Assembly (NCBI GenBank): GCA_905200905.1
Contig: CAJKMA010000077.1
Coordinates: 1 to 11,340, forward strand
Length of the DNA: 11,340 nucleotides
Reading direction: 5' to 3'
Origin: an uncultured Bacillota bacterium
Lineage (GTDB): Bacteria > Bacillota > Clostridia > Lachnospirales > Lachnospiraceae
Notes under the pieces: generated by a model
The model's database searches: none
Told to the model about the DNA's origin: nothing
The model's input: the letters and a program-made list of their open reading frames with translations, nothing else
Made by a program: the position numbers and the translations under genes
Part shown: one piece after another, positions 1 to 6,427 of the stretch
Position numbering within the stretch: the first letter of the stretch is position 1
Layout: every line of letters begins with the position of its first letter

Positions 1-188
1 ATAATCTGATAGCACCAGGCACCATAAACACCAGTTTTTTCATTAAATGGAACCACCACTTGTTTCAGACGCCAGCCATTTTGGGCTTCTTCCATAATAA
101 TATTTTGACATTCTGTAAAGGTATTTCCATGTCCTTTTATCCCTGATTTTTTGGGGACTTCCACAAATTTATATTCGTATTTTTTCAT
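1..188 (-). CDS. DUF4177-like small protein, 3' end beyond window
   Basis: The minus strand opens with ATG at 186-188 and stays open for 62 codons to the window edge, so the C-terminus is not seen. The N-terminus reads MKKYEYKFVEV and continues through a helix-like stretch (NIIMEEAQNGWRLKQVVV) to a strand containing GAWCYQI. The pattern of an N-terminal KYEYKFVEV strand, then E-x-x-x-x-GW-x-L, then a C-terminal aromatic strand, is typical of the DUF4177 family of short proteins of unknown function. A purine-rich GAAGGAAGGG lies about ten bases before the ATG. The gene begins 24 bases after the NimA-like gene, so it is probably the last visible gene of that transcript. The function is unknown; the family call rests on my recognition of the motif only. 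Confidence 0.7.
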   Translation of the reverse strand, partial: MKKYEYKFVEVPKKSGIKGHGNTFTECQNIIMEEAQNGWRLKQVVVPFNEKTGVYGAWCYQI

Positions 189-212
189 GAGTTTTGTACC
201 CTTCCTTCAAGT

Positions 213-695
213 TTATTCCGGATATCTTTTGCATTCCTTAGCTGTAAAATCCTCTATCACAACTTTAATTACTTCCACAGTGGCTGCCATGTTCTCATTT
301 ATCTCAAATGTATGCCCAGTCTGATTTTGCATAAGCAGATTCAAACCATGAATTTTTTCCTGTGTATTGTCAACGAGTTTGGCAACACCTCTTCCCATTA
401 CGGATGCAAAGGAAGAACCATACATACATGGGATTTCACCGCCAGAGAGAAGTTTCACATCTGTTTCTAGTGTAATGCAAACCTTTGGGTTTTGGCGGAT
501 GAAATCAAGTTTATATCCTTCTTTTGCACTGTGCATATAGAAGATTAAAACTCCATTTTGATACTCATATCCATAGTGTAAAGGAACTACATAAGGATAG
601 GAATCAGTAAATAAACCAAGATGGAGAAATTTGGCTTTTGCAATTATTTTTAATATTTTATTGATATTTGTTACTTCACGTTCTTTTCTTCTCAT
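213..695 (-). CDS. NimA-like pyridoxamine 5'-phosphate oxidase-fold protein
   Basis: This 160-residue protein matches the NimA/Pyridox_ox_2 branch of the split-barrel flavoprotein superfamily. The N-terminal MRRKEREV, the strand pair around residues 34-42 (PYVVPLHYG), the conserved FYMHSAKEG block (51-60, His55), the NPKVCITLE strand (69-77) and the SVMGRGVAKLV strand (98-108) occur in the expected order. Members usually bind FMN or another flavin. Some NimA proteins are linked to reduction of nitroimidazole drugs, but most chromosomal homologues have no proven substrate, so resistance should not be assumed. The length is normal for the family. The gene starts three bases after the stop of the upstream acetyltransferase, and its AGAGGTAG ribosome site lies inside the end of that gene, which implies co-transcription and probable translational coupling. 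Confidence 0.8.
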   Translation of the reverse strand: MRRKEREVTNINKILKIIAKAKFLHLGLFTDSYPYVVPLHYGYEYQNGVLIFYMHSAKEGYKLDFIRQNPKVCITLETDVKLLSGGEIPCMYGSSFASVMGRGVAKLVDNTQEKIHGLNLLMQNQTGHTFEINENMAATVEVIKVVIEDFTAKECKRYPE

Positions 696-698
696 AGC

Positions 699-1229
699 TT
701 ATAATACTACCTCTAACTGGCAGTCAAAAGGCTCTGCTTCCACATGTTTTTGATGATAGAATTTCGCCTCCACACATCCCATTTTTTTATAAAATGCCTG
801 GCTTTCTACAGCAGAATGAGCGGATATGTAGAGCTTTTTTGCCCCTTTTTCTTTTGCCCATTGTTTGGCTGTAAGAAAAAGAGCTTTTCCGATACCGCTG
901 TTTCGCATATCCTGAGAAACGTGAATGGCTGCAAGATCCAGGTATTGGTTTTCTCCGCCAAAGAGTTCAGGCAAAACAGCAACAAAGCCTTTTAATTTTT
1001 GATCTGCAAATGCACCTTGTACAAGACCGCCAGAAGCAATCGTTTCCTTCAGGCAATCTATAAGAAACAGATAATCCTCTTCTGTCCAGTCGTCAATAAA
1101 TGGTGCATCCTTTATGAGCCATTGCCCGTTTTCTTTACGCCAGCATTTGGTTACTACCTGTCTGCGGATAAAGTCACAAAAGAGTGTGCGGTTTATTTCA
1201 GATTCGCATAATGGGCGGTATGTTATCAT
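699..1229 (-). CDS. GNAT family N-acetyltransferase
   Basis: This 176-residue protein is a GCN5-related acetyltransferase, transferring acetyl from acetyl-CoA to an amine acceptor. Motif A is clear: a beta-4 strand at about 97-104 (YLDLAAIHV), then the pyrophosphate-binding loop RNSGIG at 109-114 leading into helix ALFLTAKQWAKEKGA. Motif B follows with YISAHSAVESQAFYKKMGC (134-152), a common arrangement in small-molecule acetyltransferases. The substrate cannot be read from the sequence. The start is well set by a GAGGTGA ribosome site five bases before ATG. It is followed after three bases by the NimA-like gene, and the pair may act on the same xenobiotic or metabolite, although that is only inference. 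Confidence 0.85.
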   Translation of the reverse strand: MITYRPLCESEINRTLFCDFIRRQVVTKCWRKENGQWLIKDAPFIDDWTEEDYLFLIDCLKETIASGGLVQGAFADQKLKGFVAVLPELFGGENQYLDLAAIHVSQDMRNSGIGKALFLTAKQWAKEKGAKKLYISAHSAVESQAFYKKMGCVEAKFYHQKHVEAEPFDCQLEVVL

Positions 1230-1285
1230 TGTTTGTCACCTCGTGTAATATAAAAATTTTTAGATGTTTTTTATGAAAAAACAGT

Positions 1286-1891
1286 TCAGTTTTTCTTATT
1301 TCTGGATTTGGTTAATTGCCTGTTCATATACTTTGGGTTGATGATAAGGATGTAATATAATGCAACTATTATCAAAAGCAAAGTCCCTAAAAAATACAAT
1401 TTACTGTAGTGCCCAAAGAGAAGGATAGAAACTTGAACAAGGCAATAGAATGATTCGATTTTTGTGTCTTTTCTGTACTGCACAGGATCTTTTTCATATC
1501 GTAGATTAAAACTCATCCAGGAAGATACGGCAAGTAAAGGTAAAAATTTGATTGCCAGATCAGACATTCTAAGAGAAGGAATATCTGCAACCAGAGACGG
1601 CTTCATGGCAACATTCAGACATGCCACCTGTAATATAATTGCCATCAAGGTTAAGTTGGAATGTAGTATGCTGTTTTCGTTCTTTTCTTCTGTTTGTTTG
1701 CCTGTAACCAATTCATCTACGGAAACCCCATAAATAGAGGCCAGTGTAATTAAGTTATTGGAAGTTGGTACCGTTTGATCATTTTCCCATTTTGTCACAG
1801 CCTGTCTGCTTACGCCCACAAGCTCAGCCACTTTTTCCTGGGATATTTTTTTATTTGTTCTGTATGATTTCAGCTTTTCACCAAGTGTCAT
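1286..1891 (-). CDS. XRE-family regulator with membrane C-terminus
   Basis: The protein is 201 residues from the ATG at 1889-1891. I chose this start over one 17 codons upstream because a strong GGAGGTGA lies four bases before it and the first helix of the family normally begins MTLGEKLK. Residues 5-60 form an XRE/Cro-type helix-turn-helix with the recognition segment VSRQAVTKWENDQTVP (28-42). After a short linker the rest is hydrophobic, with about four membrane segments near 79-96, 112-130, 148-161 and 166-184. Regulators that join an XRE domain to a membrane tail are common in Clostridia, but their signals are mostly unknown. A repeat cluster 48-75 bases upstream may be its own operator. 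Possible targets are itself and the acetyltransferase/NimA-like genes that follow 56 bases downstream. Confidence 0.85.
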   Translation of the reverse strand: MTLGEKLKSYRTNKKISQEKVAELVGVSRQAVTKWENDQTVPTSNNLITLASIYGVSVDELVTGKQTEEKNENSILHSNLTLMAIILQVACLNVAMKPSLVADIPSLRMSDLAIKFLPLLAVSSWMSFNLRYEKDPVQYRKDTKIESFYCLVQVSILLFGHYSKLYFLGTLLLIIVALYYILIINPKYMNRQLTKSRNKKN

Positions 1892-1938
1892 ATGCTCACC
1901 TCCAGTTATTATTTTATCAAAAAGAGGATTTTTTTCTA

Positions 1939-1966
1939 CCAACTATGATGCAACTATTGGTTGCAT
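1939..1966. promoter_or_regulatory. Candidate operator: inverted plus direct repeat
   Basis: ATGCAAC at 1948-1954 and GTTGCAT at 1960-1966 form a perfect 7-base inverted repeat around a 5-base centre. CAACTAT at 1940-1946 and again at 1951-1957 forms a direct repeat with an 11-base period, about one helical turn. Together these give three CAAC/GTTG half-sites in 28 bases. The cluster lies 48 bases upstream of the chosen start of the XRE regulator, where an autoregulatory operator would be expected. I could not place a convincing -35/-10 pair around it, so binding by this regulator is inference. Confidence 0.5.
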
Positions 1967-2048
1967 AGGGGATTTATTCCATGATTTTACTGTAAAGAAA
2001 GCATTTTAAAGGAACATTTTCTTAGTTCTTTTATTTCAAGCATAAATC

Positions 2049-2699
2049 TTACTCCTGCTTGCATTTAAAATCTTTAAATTCTTTAAGAAAATCTTCTTGA
2101 CTTTCGTTGGACAAATGGTGCAAATAATCATCTTTTTTCCAGCTATTAATATAGCCGGAAAAAATAGGACTTTGACATTCGTATCCTAATTTTTTAGCAA
2201 GATGCACTGCAAAATCATTAAATGCGGAACCGTTAGCTGTAATAATATTGCCATCTTCTACGACTGGAAGTGGCAAAAAATTTTCTTCTTCAACAAAGTA
2301 AAAGAAATTTCTCATTTCTACAAAGAGAGAGTCCGTATATTTTTTTTCGTGCAGTAATCCTGCTTGTGCCAAAAACAGTGGAGCAGAGCAAATGGCGGCA
2401 ATTATAAAATCTGAATTGTCCTTAAAAGTTGATAGAAAATCCTTTAGTTTCTGATTACGAAGTGCCATTCGTATATCACTGCAACCAGATAAAATAAGGC
2501 AGTCATAGTCTATGGGGGAAAATTCATCACAGGTTTTATCTGGCATAACAGTAATTCCTTCTTCACTTTTTACGGCTATTTTTTCAGTATAAATGATATC
2601 AGTTATAGTATCATATTGCCATCTAAACAAACGTAGAAGATTTGCGATCTCCTGCAAACTAAATGCAGGATAGACTAATAATGCGATTTTCTTTTTCAT
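2049..2699 (-). CDS. DJ-1/PfpI family protein
   Basis: This 216-residue protein belongs to the DJ-1/PfpI superfamily (class I glutamine amidotransferase-like fold). The N-terminal strand KKKIALLVYPAFSLQE carries the conserved Glu at position 17. The nucleophile elbow AAICSAPLFLAQAG places the reactive cysteine at 104. The GNIITANGSAFNDFAVHLAKKLG segment near 149-171 matches the usual strand-helix near the C-terminus. Family members include proteases, chaperones, glyoxalases and transcription-factor-like proteins; the sequence does not show which applies. A strong GGGAGGTGA ribosome site lies close upstream of ATG. It sits 41 bases after the small membrane protein gene on the same strand, so it may be read from the luxS promoter. 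Two overlapping inverted repeats surround its ribosome site. Confidence 0.85.
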   Translation of the reverse strand: MKKKIALLVYPAFSLQEIANLLRLFRWQYDTITDIIYTEKIAVKSEEGITVMPDKTCDEFSPIDYDCLILSGCSDIRMALRNQKLKDFLSTFKDNSDFIIAAICSAPLFLAQAGLLHEKKYTDSLFVEMRNFFYFVEEENFLPLPVVEDGNIITANGSAFNDFAVHLAKKLGYECQSPIFSGYINSWKKDDYLHHLSNESQEDFLKEFKDFKCKQE

Positions 2700-2700
2700 G

Positions 2701-2730
2701 AAAAATCACCTCCCAAATCAATTGATTTTT
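2701..2730. repeat. Overlapping inverted repeats around the ribosome site
   Basis: AAATCAATTGATTT at 2715-2728 is a perfect 14-base palindrome. AAAAATCA at 2701-2708 is also the reverse complement of TGATTTTT at 2723-2730. In the minus-strand transcript this second pair flanks the GGGAGG ribosome site of the DJ-1/PfpI gene (2709-2714). The two pairings are mutually exclusive. All stems are almost purely A/U and so weak, which makes either a protein-binding site or chance about as likely as an RNA switch. Confidence 0.4.
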
Positions 2731-2740
2731 GAAAAATAGT

Positions 2741-2977
2741 TTAACTCAAAAACACATTGTAAATGACAACTACATAAACAAACATGGCTACTATAAGATT
2801 CAGAATAAAGCCGTTTGGATCCCTGTTATTTTTATACTCAATGCCTCGCAGCAGTAATAAAGTAGCAAGCGAAACAAGCATAATAGGATTTGCTATGTCG
2901 AAAGATAAGACTTTAAACAAACCGAAACCAGCAAATAAAATGGTGGTGATTGTTAATAGGATTTTCATGATTTTCAT
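2741..2977 (-). CDS. Small membrane protein, DUF3953-like
   Basis: This 78-residue protein has three hydrophobic segments, at about 4-25, 30-44 and 57-76. They are separated by a short positively charged loop with the sequence RGIEYKNNRDPNG. The layout resembles the DUF3953 family of small Firmicute membrane proteins, but the match is by general look and is tentative. An AGGGGA ribosome site stands five bases before the first ATG, which supports that start over the internal Met4. It lies 36 bases after luxS with no terminator visible between them, so the two are probably co-transcribed. Its function is unknown. A role in AI-2 export has no support beyond position. Confidence 0.6.
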   Translation of the reverse strand: MKIMKILLTITTILFAGFGLFKVLSFDIANPIMLVSLATLLLLRGIEYKNNRDPNGFILNLIVAMFVYVVVIYNVFLS

Positions 2978-3013
2978 AAGAATCCCCTTTTTCTATGTCA
3001 TGCTAAGCGAATT

Positions 3014-3493
3014 TTACTCTGGATAAACCAGCCTGTCTTCTGAAATATTGGTAAGAACTTCATCCAGATATCTCTTTGCCAGCCAGTTTGCCATGCCAAG
3101 GTTCATGTCCAGATAATTTCCGCAGTCTTTGGCAGAAGCCCCAGGTACTTCCTCATGGAAATCACGGATAAAGGTGTACATTTCCCTCATCAGTGGCACA
3201 ATATCTCTGGATTCATAGTCACCAGCCAAGAGAAGATAAAATCCTGTTCTGCATCCCATGGGGCCGAAATAAATGGTTTTTGTGCCAAATTCTTTGTGAT
3301 TCCGAAGGAAGGTGGCACCCAGGTGTTCTATGGTATGAACTTCTGCAGTGTTCATAACCGGTTCGTCGTTTGGTGAAGTCATCCGCAGGTCAAAAGTAGT
3401 GATTACCTGGTCACCTACTACATCCTTTCTGGACACATAAACACCTGGTTTTAATTTTATATGGTCAATAGTAAAGCTTGCAATTTTTTCCAT
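3014..3493 (-). CDS. luxS: S-ribosylhomocysteine lyase LuxS
   Basis: LuxS cleaves S-ribosylhomocysteine to homocysteine and 4,5-dihydroxypentane-2,3-dione, the precursor of autoinducer AI-2, as part of the activated methyl cycle in the cytosol. The metal ligands are present: HTIEH (His53 and His57) and the cysteine of DCGNY (Cys124). The catalytic cysteine is in GPMGCRTG (Cys81). The 159-residue length is normal. I chose the ATG at 3491-3493 because AAGGAG directly touches an earlier ATG at 3500-3502 but is nine bases from this one, and the family begins MEKIASFTIDH. A clear promoter lies about 35 bases upstream. No pfs/mtn nucleosidase gene, its usual pathway partner, is seen in the window. 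Confidence 0.97.
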   Translation of the reverse strand: MEKIASFTIDHIKLKPGVYVSRKDVVGDQVITTFDLRMTSPNDEPVMNTAEVHTIEHLGATFLRNHKEFGTKTIYFGPMGCRTGFYLLLAGDYESRDIVPLMREMYTFIRDFHEEVPGASAKDCGNYLDMNLGMANWLAKRYLDEVLTNISEDRLVYPE

Positions 3494-3526
3494 TTTGAGC
3501 ATCTCCTTTTTCGTATGTTTTTCTTC

Positions 3527-3555
3527 ATTATAAGCATTTCTGTAAAGAGAAGCAA
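3527..3555 (-). promoter_or_regulatory. luxS promoter (sigma-A type)
   Basis: On the minus strand TTGCTT (3550-3555) and TATAAT (3527-3532) are separated by exactly 17 bases. Transcription should begin near 3520, giving a leader of about 27 bases before the luxS ATG. That is too short for a riboswitch, so no SAM-type leader control is likely. Confidence 0.8.
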
Positions 3556-3687
3556 GAAATCATAGTTTTTTTCTGCAAAAAAATGGATTATAATTTAACC
3601 ATTTCTTGATCGCCTGCGAGATATTTTAGATTCATAAATAAGATGAAAAATGTTTCGGTCAAAGATGTAGTCTTTTCCACAATCATA

Positions 3688-3696
3688 TGCTATAAT
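3688..3696 (+). promoter_or_regulatory. Extended -10 element before the Rpn remnant
   Basis: TGCTATAAT at 3688-3696 is a perfect extended -10 (TGn TATAAT) on the plus strand. No good -35 stands 17 bases upstream (the bases there read TAGTCT). It lies some 30 bases before the point where Rpn family similarity begins, so it may be the original promoter of the gene left next to the deletion, or a chance AT-rich match. Confidence 0.45.
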
Positions 3697-3721
3697 TTTT
3701 CCATGGGATTCCTCTGTAGAA

Positions 3722-4303
3722 CTGGAGGATTATGAAACTTTACCAGATACCTTTGTGATTTTTGTTTGCGATTTTGACTCCTTTGAAGAGCATTTATACT
3801 GCTATACCTTTGGGAACGAATGCAAAGAAAACAAAAGGGTGAAGCTGGATGACGGAAGTTGTACCATTTTTCTCAGCACCAAAGGAGAAAATGAGAAAGA
3901 GGTACCGCCGGAACTTGTCAGATTTCTGAAGTTTGTAACGGCTGATCTGGAAGAAAGCGAAGGAGATTTCCAGGATGAACTGGTGAAACAGTTCCAGGAA
4001 ACCATCCGTAATGTCAAGACAGACCGCAAGATGGGAGAACGTTATATGATATTTGAAGAAATGCTGCGGGAGGAAAAACAGGAAGGCAAACAAGAAGGCA
4101 GAATAGAAGCCACGCAAGAAGCTGTTTTAGAACTTCTGGAAGATTTGGGCGAACTTCCCAATGGAATTCGAGACAGGATTGCAGGACTTGAGAACTTGGA
4201 AGATTTGAAGGCTCTGCATAAAATAGCTGCCAGAACAGATTCTTTACAGGCATTTGCGGAAGATATGGAGAAGTATCTGGAGGCAAAAGAAAATCAGGAA
4301 TAA
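3722..4303 (+). pseudogene. 5'-truncated Rpn/PD-(D/E)XK transposase remnant
   Basis: The frame ending at 4303 carries the C-terminal half of an Rpn family recombination-promoting nuclease (PDDEXK_2 putative transposase). Family-like sequence begins at about 3722 with LEDYETLPDTFVIFVCDFDSF. It continues with DDGSCTIFLSTKGEN, EVPPELVRFLKFVTADL, a charged helix with repeated QEGKQEG units, and a helical tail. Intact members are near 300 residues with the nuclease motifs in the first 120 or so, and all of that is missing here. The frame is open back to a TAG at 3668 but has no ATG. A GTG at 3755 could start a 182-residue product. A ribosome-site-like GGAGGA precedes an out-of-frame ATG at 3732 that makes eight codons and stops over this GTG. 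I read it as a decayed gene without nuclease activity. Confidence 0.7.
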
Positions 4304-4316
4304 ATTTCAGTAGAGA

Positions 4317-4331
4317 TTCGATACAATCGAA
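4317..4331. repeat. Perfect inverted repeat 1
   Basis: TTCGAT and ATCGAA form a perfect 6-base stem around ACA. It begins 13 bases after the stop of the Rpn remnant and is the first of three perfect inverted repeats within 70 bases. Confidence 0.5.
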
Positions 4332-4340
4332 GCATATCTG

Positions 4341-4364
4341 CCCAATGCCATTTGTGGCATTGGG
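4341..4364. repeat. Perfect 10-base hairpin
   Basis: CCCAATGCCA (4341-4350) and TGGCATTGGG (4355-4364) are perfect reverse complements around a TTTG loop. The stem contains six G/C pairs and would be stable as RNA or as a DNA cruciform. Neither strand has a run of T after it, so it is not a standard intrinsic terminator. It could be a remnant of a mobile palindromic repeat or a processing or decay barrier in the transcript. Confidence 0.7.
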
Positions 4365-4368
4365 GTCT

Positions 4369-4385
4369 ATGAAAACTCTTTTCAT
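4369..4385. repeat. Perfect inverted repeat 3
   Basis: ATGAAAA and TTTTCAT form a perfect 7-base stem around CTC, starting four bases after the 10-base hairpin. It is AT-rich, so weak in isolation; its interest is the clustering with the two repeats before it. Confidence 0.5.
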
Positions 4386-4561
4386 GAGAGTATCTTACTA
4401 ATTCAGGAAAGATTCAATCAATGGACAGAGGAATCCTATATTCAATAGAAGTTCTTATAAAATGAGATTCCTTGCCCGAAAGGGTATAAAAAAAGGAAAA
4501 AACGTGTTATACTTCCAGAAGATTACTGGTATGATTACCAGAAAAAGGAAGAGGAATAAGC

Positions 4562-5317
4562 ATGGAATTAATAGATAAAATCGAAGCATATTGGACTGGA
4601 AGAGCAGAGGGATATTCGGAGGTCAACCAGGGGGAACTGGCTACTGACCAGAAACAGAAATGGACAGAAAATTTGAAAAAGCATCTTCCCAAGGGAGAAC
4701 CCAAAAACATCAAAATTCTGGATGTAGGAACCGGACCAGGATTTTTCGCAATCCTTCTGGCAGGAGAAGGGTATCAGGTAACAGCAGTGGATTATACAGA
4801 GGAAATGCTCAAGGAAGCCAGAAAAAATGCAGGAGCTTTGGCAGAGCAGATTACCTGGAAACAGATGGATGCTCAGAATCTGGAATTTCCAGATGAAACC
4901 TTTGATGCTGTAGTATCCAGAAATTTAACCTGGAATCTGGAGAAACCAGAGAAAGCTTATGAAGAATGGATGCGTGTGCTGAAACCAGAGGGGAAAATGC
5001 TCAACTACGATGCCAACTGGTATCATCATTTGTTTGACCAGGAAAAGAGAAGAGCGTACGAAGAGGATAGAAAACGGGTAGAAAGCCTTCAAATGGAAGA
5101 CCATTATAACTGTACAGACATTGACTCCATGGAAGAGATTGCAAGAGAAGTACCGCTTAGTCGGATTGCAAGGCCACAATGGGATATCGAGACCATAAAA
5201 GCATTGGGATATAAAGCTCCACTGGTAGAAAAAGAGGTGTGGAAGGAAGTCTGGAGCCAGGAAGAACAGGCAAATTATCATTCTACTCCTATGTTTTTGG
5301 TGGTGGGGGAGAAGTAG
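4562..5317 (+). CDS. Class I SAM-dependent methyltransferase
   Basis: This 251-residue protein has a Rossmann-type methyltransferase domain. Motif I KILDVGTGPGFFAILLA (51-67) binds S-adenosylmethionine. The acidic end of strand 2 is in VTAVDYTEEML (73-83), motif III is QMDAQNLEFPDETFDAVVSRN (101-121), and the post-motif RVLKPEGKMLNYD (138-150) matches the UbiE/Methyltransf_11 group. The C-terminal 100 residues are helical and aromatic and may form the substrate cap. The acceptor is unknown. An AAGGAAGAGGAA ribosome site precedes ATG. No clear promoter was found in the 258 bases upstream, and trpS downstream has its own. Related methyltransferases in Clostridia often stand beside metal or cofactor ABC transporters (from memory); none is adjacent here. 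Confidence 0.88.
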   Translation: MELIDKIEAYWTGRAEGYSEVNQGELATDQKQKWTENLKKHLPKGEPKNIKILDVGTGPGFFAILLAGEGYQVTAVDYTEEMLKEARKNAGALAEQITWKQMDAQNLEFPDETFDAVVSRNLTWNLEKPEKAYEEWMRVLKPEGKMLNYDANWYHHLFDQEKRRAYEEDRKRVESLQMEDHYNCTDIDSMEEIAREVPLSRIARPQWDIETIKALGYKAPLVEKEVWKEVWSQEEQANYHSTPMFLVVGEK

Positions 5318-5338
5318 TAAGTTGCCCAGTATTGAAGG

Positions 5339-5367
5339 TTGAACCCCGAAGAAAAAAGTGTTAAAAT
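5339..5367 (+). promoter_or_regulatory. trpS operon promoter
   Basis: TTGAAC (5339-5344) and TAAAAT (5362-5367) are spaced by exactly 17 bases. Transcription from about 5374 would give a leader of roughly 30 bases. This leaves no room for a T-box, the tRNA-sensing leader found before many Firmicute aminoacyl-tRNA synthetase genes, so trpS here appears not to be controlled that way. Confidence 0.75.
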
Positions 5368-5403
5368 AAAGAACAAGTGAAATTGTAGTTGGAGGACAGA
5401 AGA

Positions 5404-6408
5404 ATGATTAATGACAAAAAAGTGTTATTCAGTGGTATGCAGGCAACCGGAAATTTGACATTGGGAAATTATCTGGGAGCTTTGAAGAACTGGGTAACGT
5501 TAAGTGATGAATATGAATGTTTCTATAGTGTAGTGGATATGCATTCCATTACTGTCCGTCAGGATCCTGCAACTCTTAGAAAGAGAGCCAGAGCCCTTTT
5601 GACCCTATACATTGCAGCCGGATTGGATCCTAAGAAAAATTGCATTTATTATCAGTCTCATGTATCTGGACATGCAGAATTGGCATGGATATTAAACTGT
5701 TTTACCTATATGGGTGAGTTAAATCGTATGACACAGTTCAAGGATAAATCAGCGAAACACGCAGACAACATCAATGCAGGGTTATTCACATATCCAGTGC
5801 TTATGGCAGCAGATATCCTGCTGTACCAGGCAGATGTAGTTCCAGTTGGTATTGACCAGATGCAGCATCTGGAACTGACCCGTGACCTTGCCATCCGGTT
5901 TAATAATATTTACGGAGATGTATTTACTGTTCCGGAAGCCTATATTGGAAAAATCGGTGCAAAAATTATGAGTCTTCAGGAACCGTCAAAGAAAATGTCC
6001 AAATCAGATGAAAATCCAAATGGAAGCATTTATCTTATGGATGATCCAGATACTATTATGAGAAAGTGTAAACGTGCAGTAACAGATTCTGAGGCATGTA
6101 TTGCCTACAGACCAGAGCAGCCGGGCATTAAAAATCTGTTGGATATTTATTGCTCTTGCACAGGCAAGACACCGGATGAAGCAGTGAGAGAGTTTGAAGG
6201 AAAAGGCTATGGAGAATTGAAACTTGGTGTAGGTGAGGCTGTTGTAAGCATACTGAAACCGCTTCAAGATGAAGTGGCAAGATTAGAGAAGGATAAAGCA
6301 TATCTGGATTCAATTATTAAAGAAAATGCTGAGAAAGCTCAGTATTTTGCAAATAAAACCTTGAGAAAAGTACAGCGGAAGGTTGGTTTTTCGGACAGAA
6401 TCCGGTAA
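5404..6408 (+). CDS. trpS: Tryptophanyl-tRNA synthetase
   Basis: TrpS is a cytosolic class I synthetase that charges tRNA-Trp with tryptophan using ATP. The HIGH-like signature is TGNLTLGNYLGAL (15-27) and the KMSKS loop is KKMSKSDENP (196-205). Intervening blocks such as NCFTYMGELNRMTQFKDKS (98-116) and PVGIDQMQHLELTRDLA (147-163) are typical of bacterial TrpS. The 334-residue length fits the family. I start at the ATG at 5404 because GGAGGA (5391-5396) stands seven bases before it; a TTG at 5389 overlaps that site and is not credible. It is the first gene of a probable three-gene unit with the UPF0303 protein (19-base gap) and an ABC ATPase. Confidence 0.97.
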   Translation: MINDKKVLFSGMQATGNLTLGNYLGALKNWVTLSDEYECFYSVVDMHSITVRQDPATLRKRARALLTLYIAAGLDPKKNCIYYQSHVSGHAELAWILNCFTYMGELNRMTQFKDKSAKHADNINAGLFTYPVLMAADILLYQADVVPVGIDQMQHLELTRDLAIRFNNIYGDVFTVPEAYIGKIGAKIMSLQEPSKKMSKSDENPNGSIYLMDDPDTIMRKCKRAVTDSEACIAYRPEQPGIKNLLDIYCSCTGKTPDEAVREFEGKGYGELKLGVGEAVVSILKPLQDEVARLEKDKAYLDSIIKENAEKAQYFANKTLRKVQRKVGFSDRIR

Positions 6409-6427
6409 GTAATTAGGAGGTGTTTGT

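Noticed and set aside
1265..1283. Perfect 8-base inverted repeat TGTTTTTT/AAAAAACA between the XRE regulator and the acetyltransferase gene
   Set aside because: The stem is almost entirely A/T and has no GC core, so it is unlikely to be a terminator; low-complexity sequence makes such a match likely by chance.
2020..2048. Weak hairpin (AGAAC/GTTCC type) after the DJ-1/PfpI gene as a terminator
   Set aside because: Only four to five pairs with a long AT loop and no convincing T-run; not enough to call termination.
3579..3606. Near-palindrome AAATGG...CCATTT upstream of the luxS promoter
   Set aside because: Only the outer six bases match well and the centre is AT-rich; too weak to call an operator without conservation data.
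5318..5403. T-box leader expected before trpS
   Set aside because: The gap is only 86 bases, the promoter lies within it, and no T-box consensus or terminator hairpin is present.
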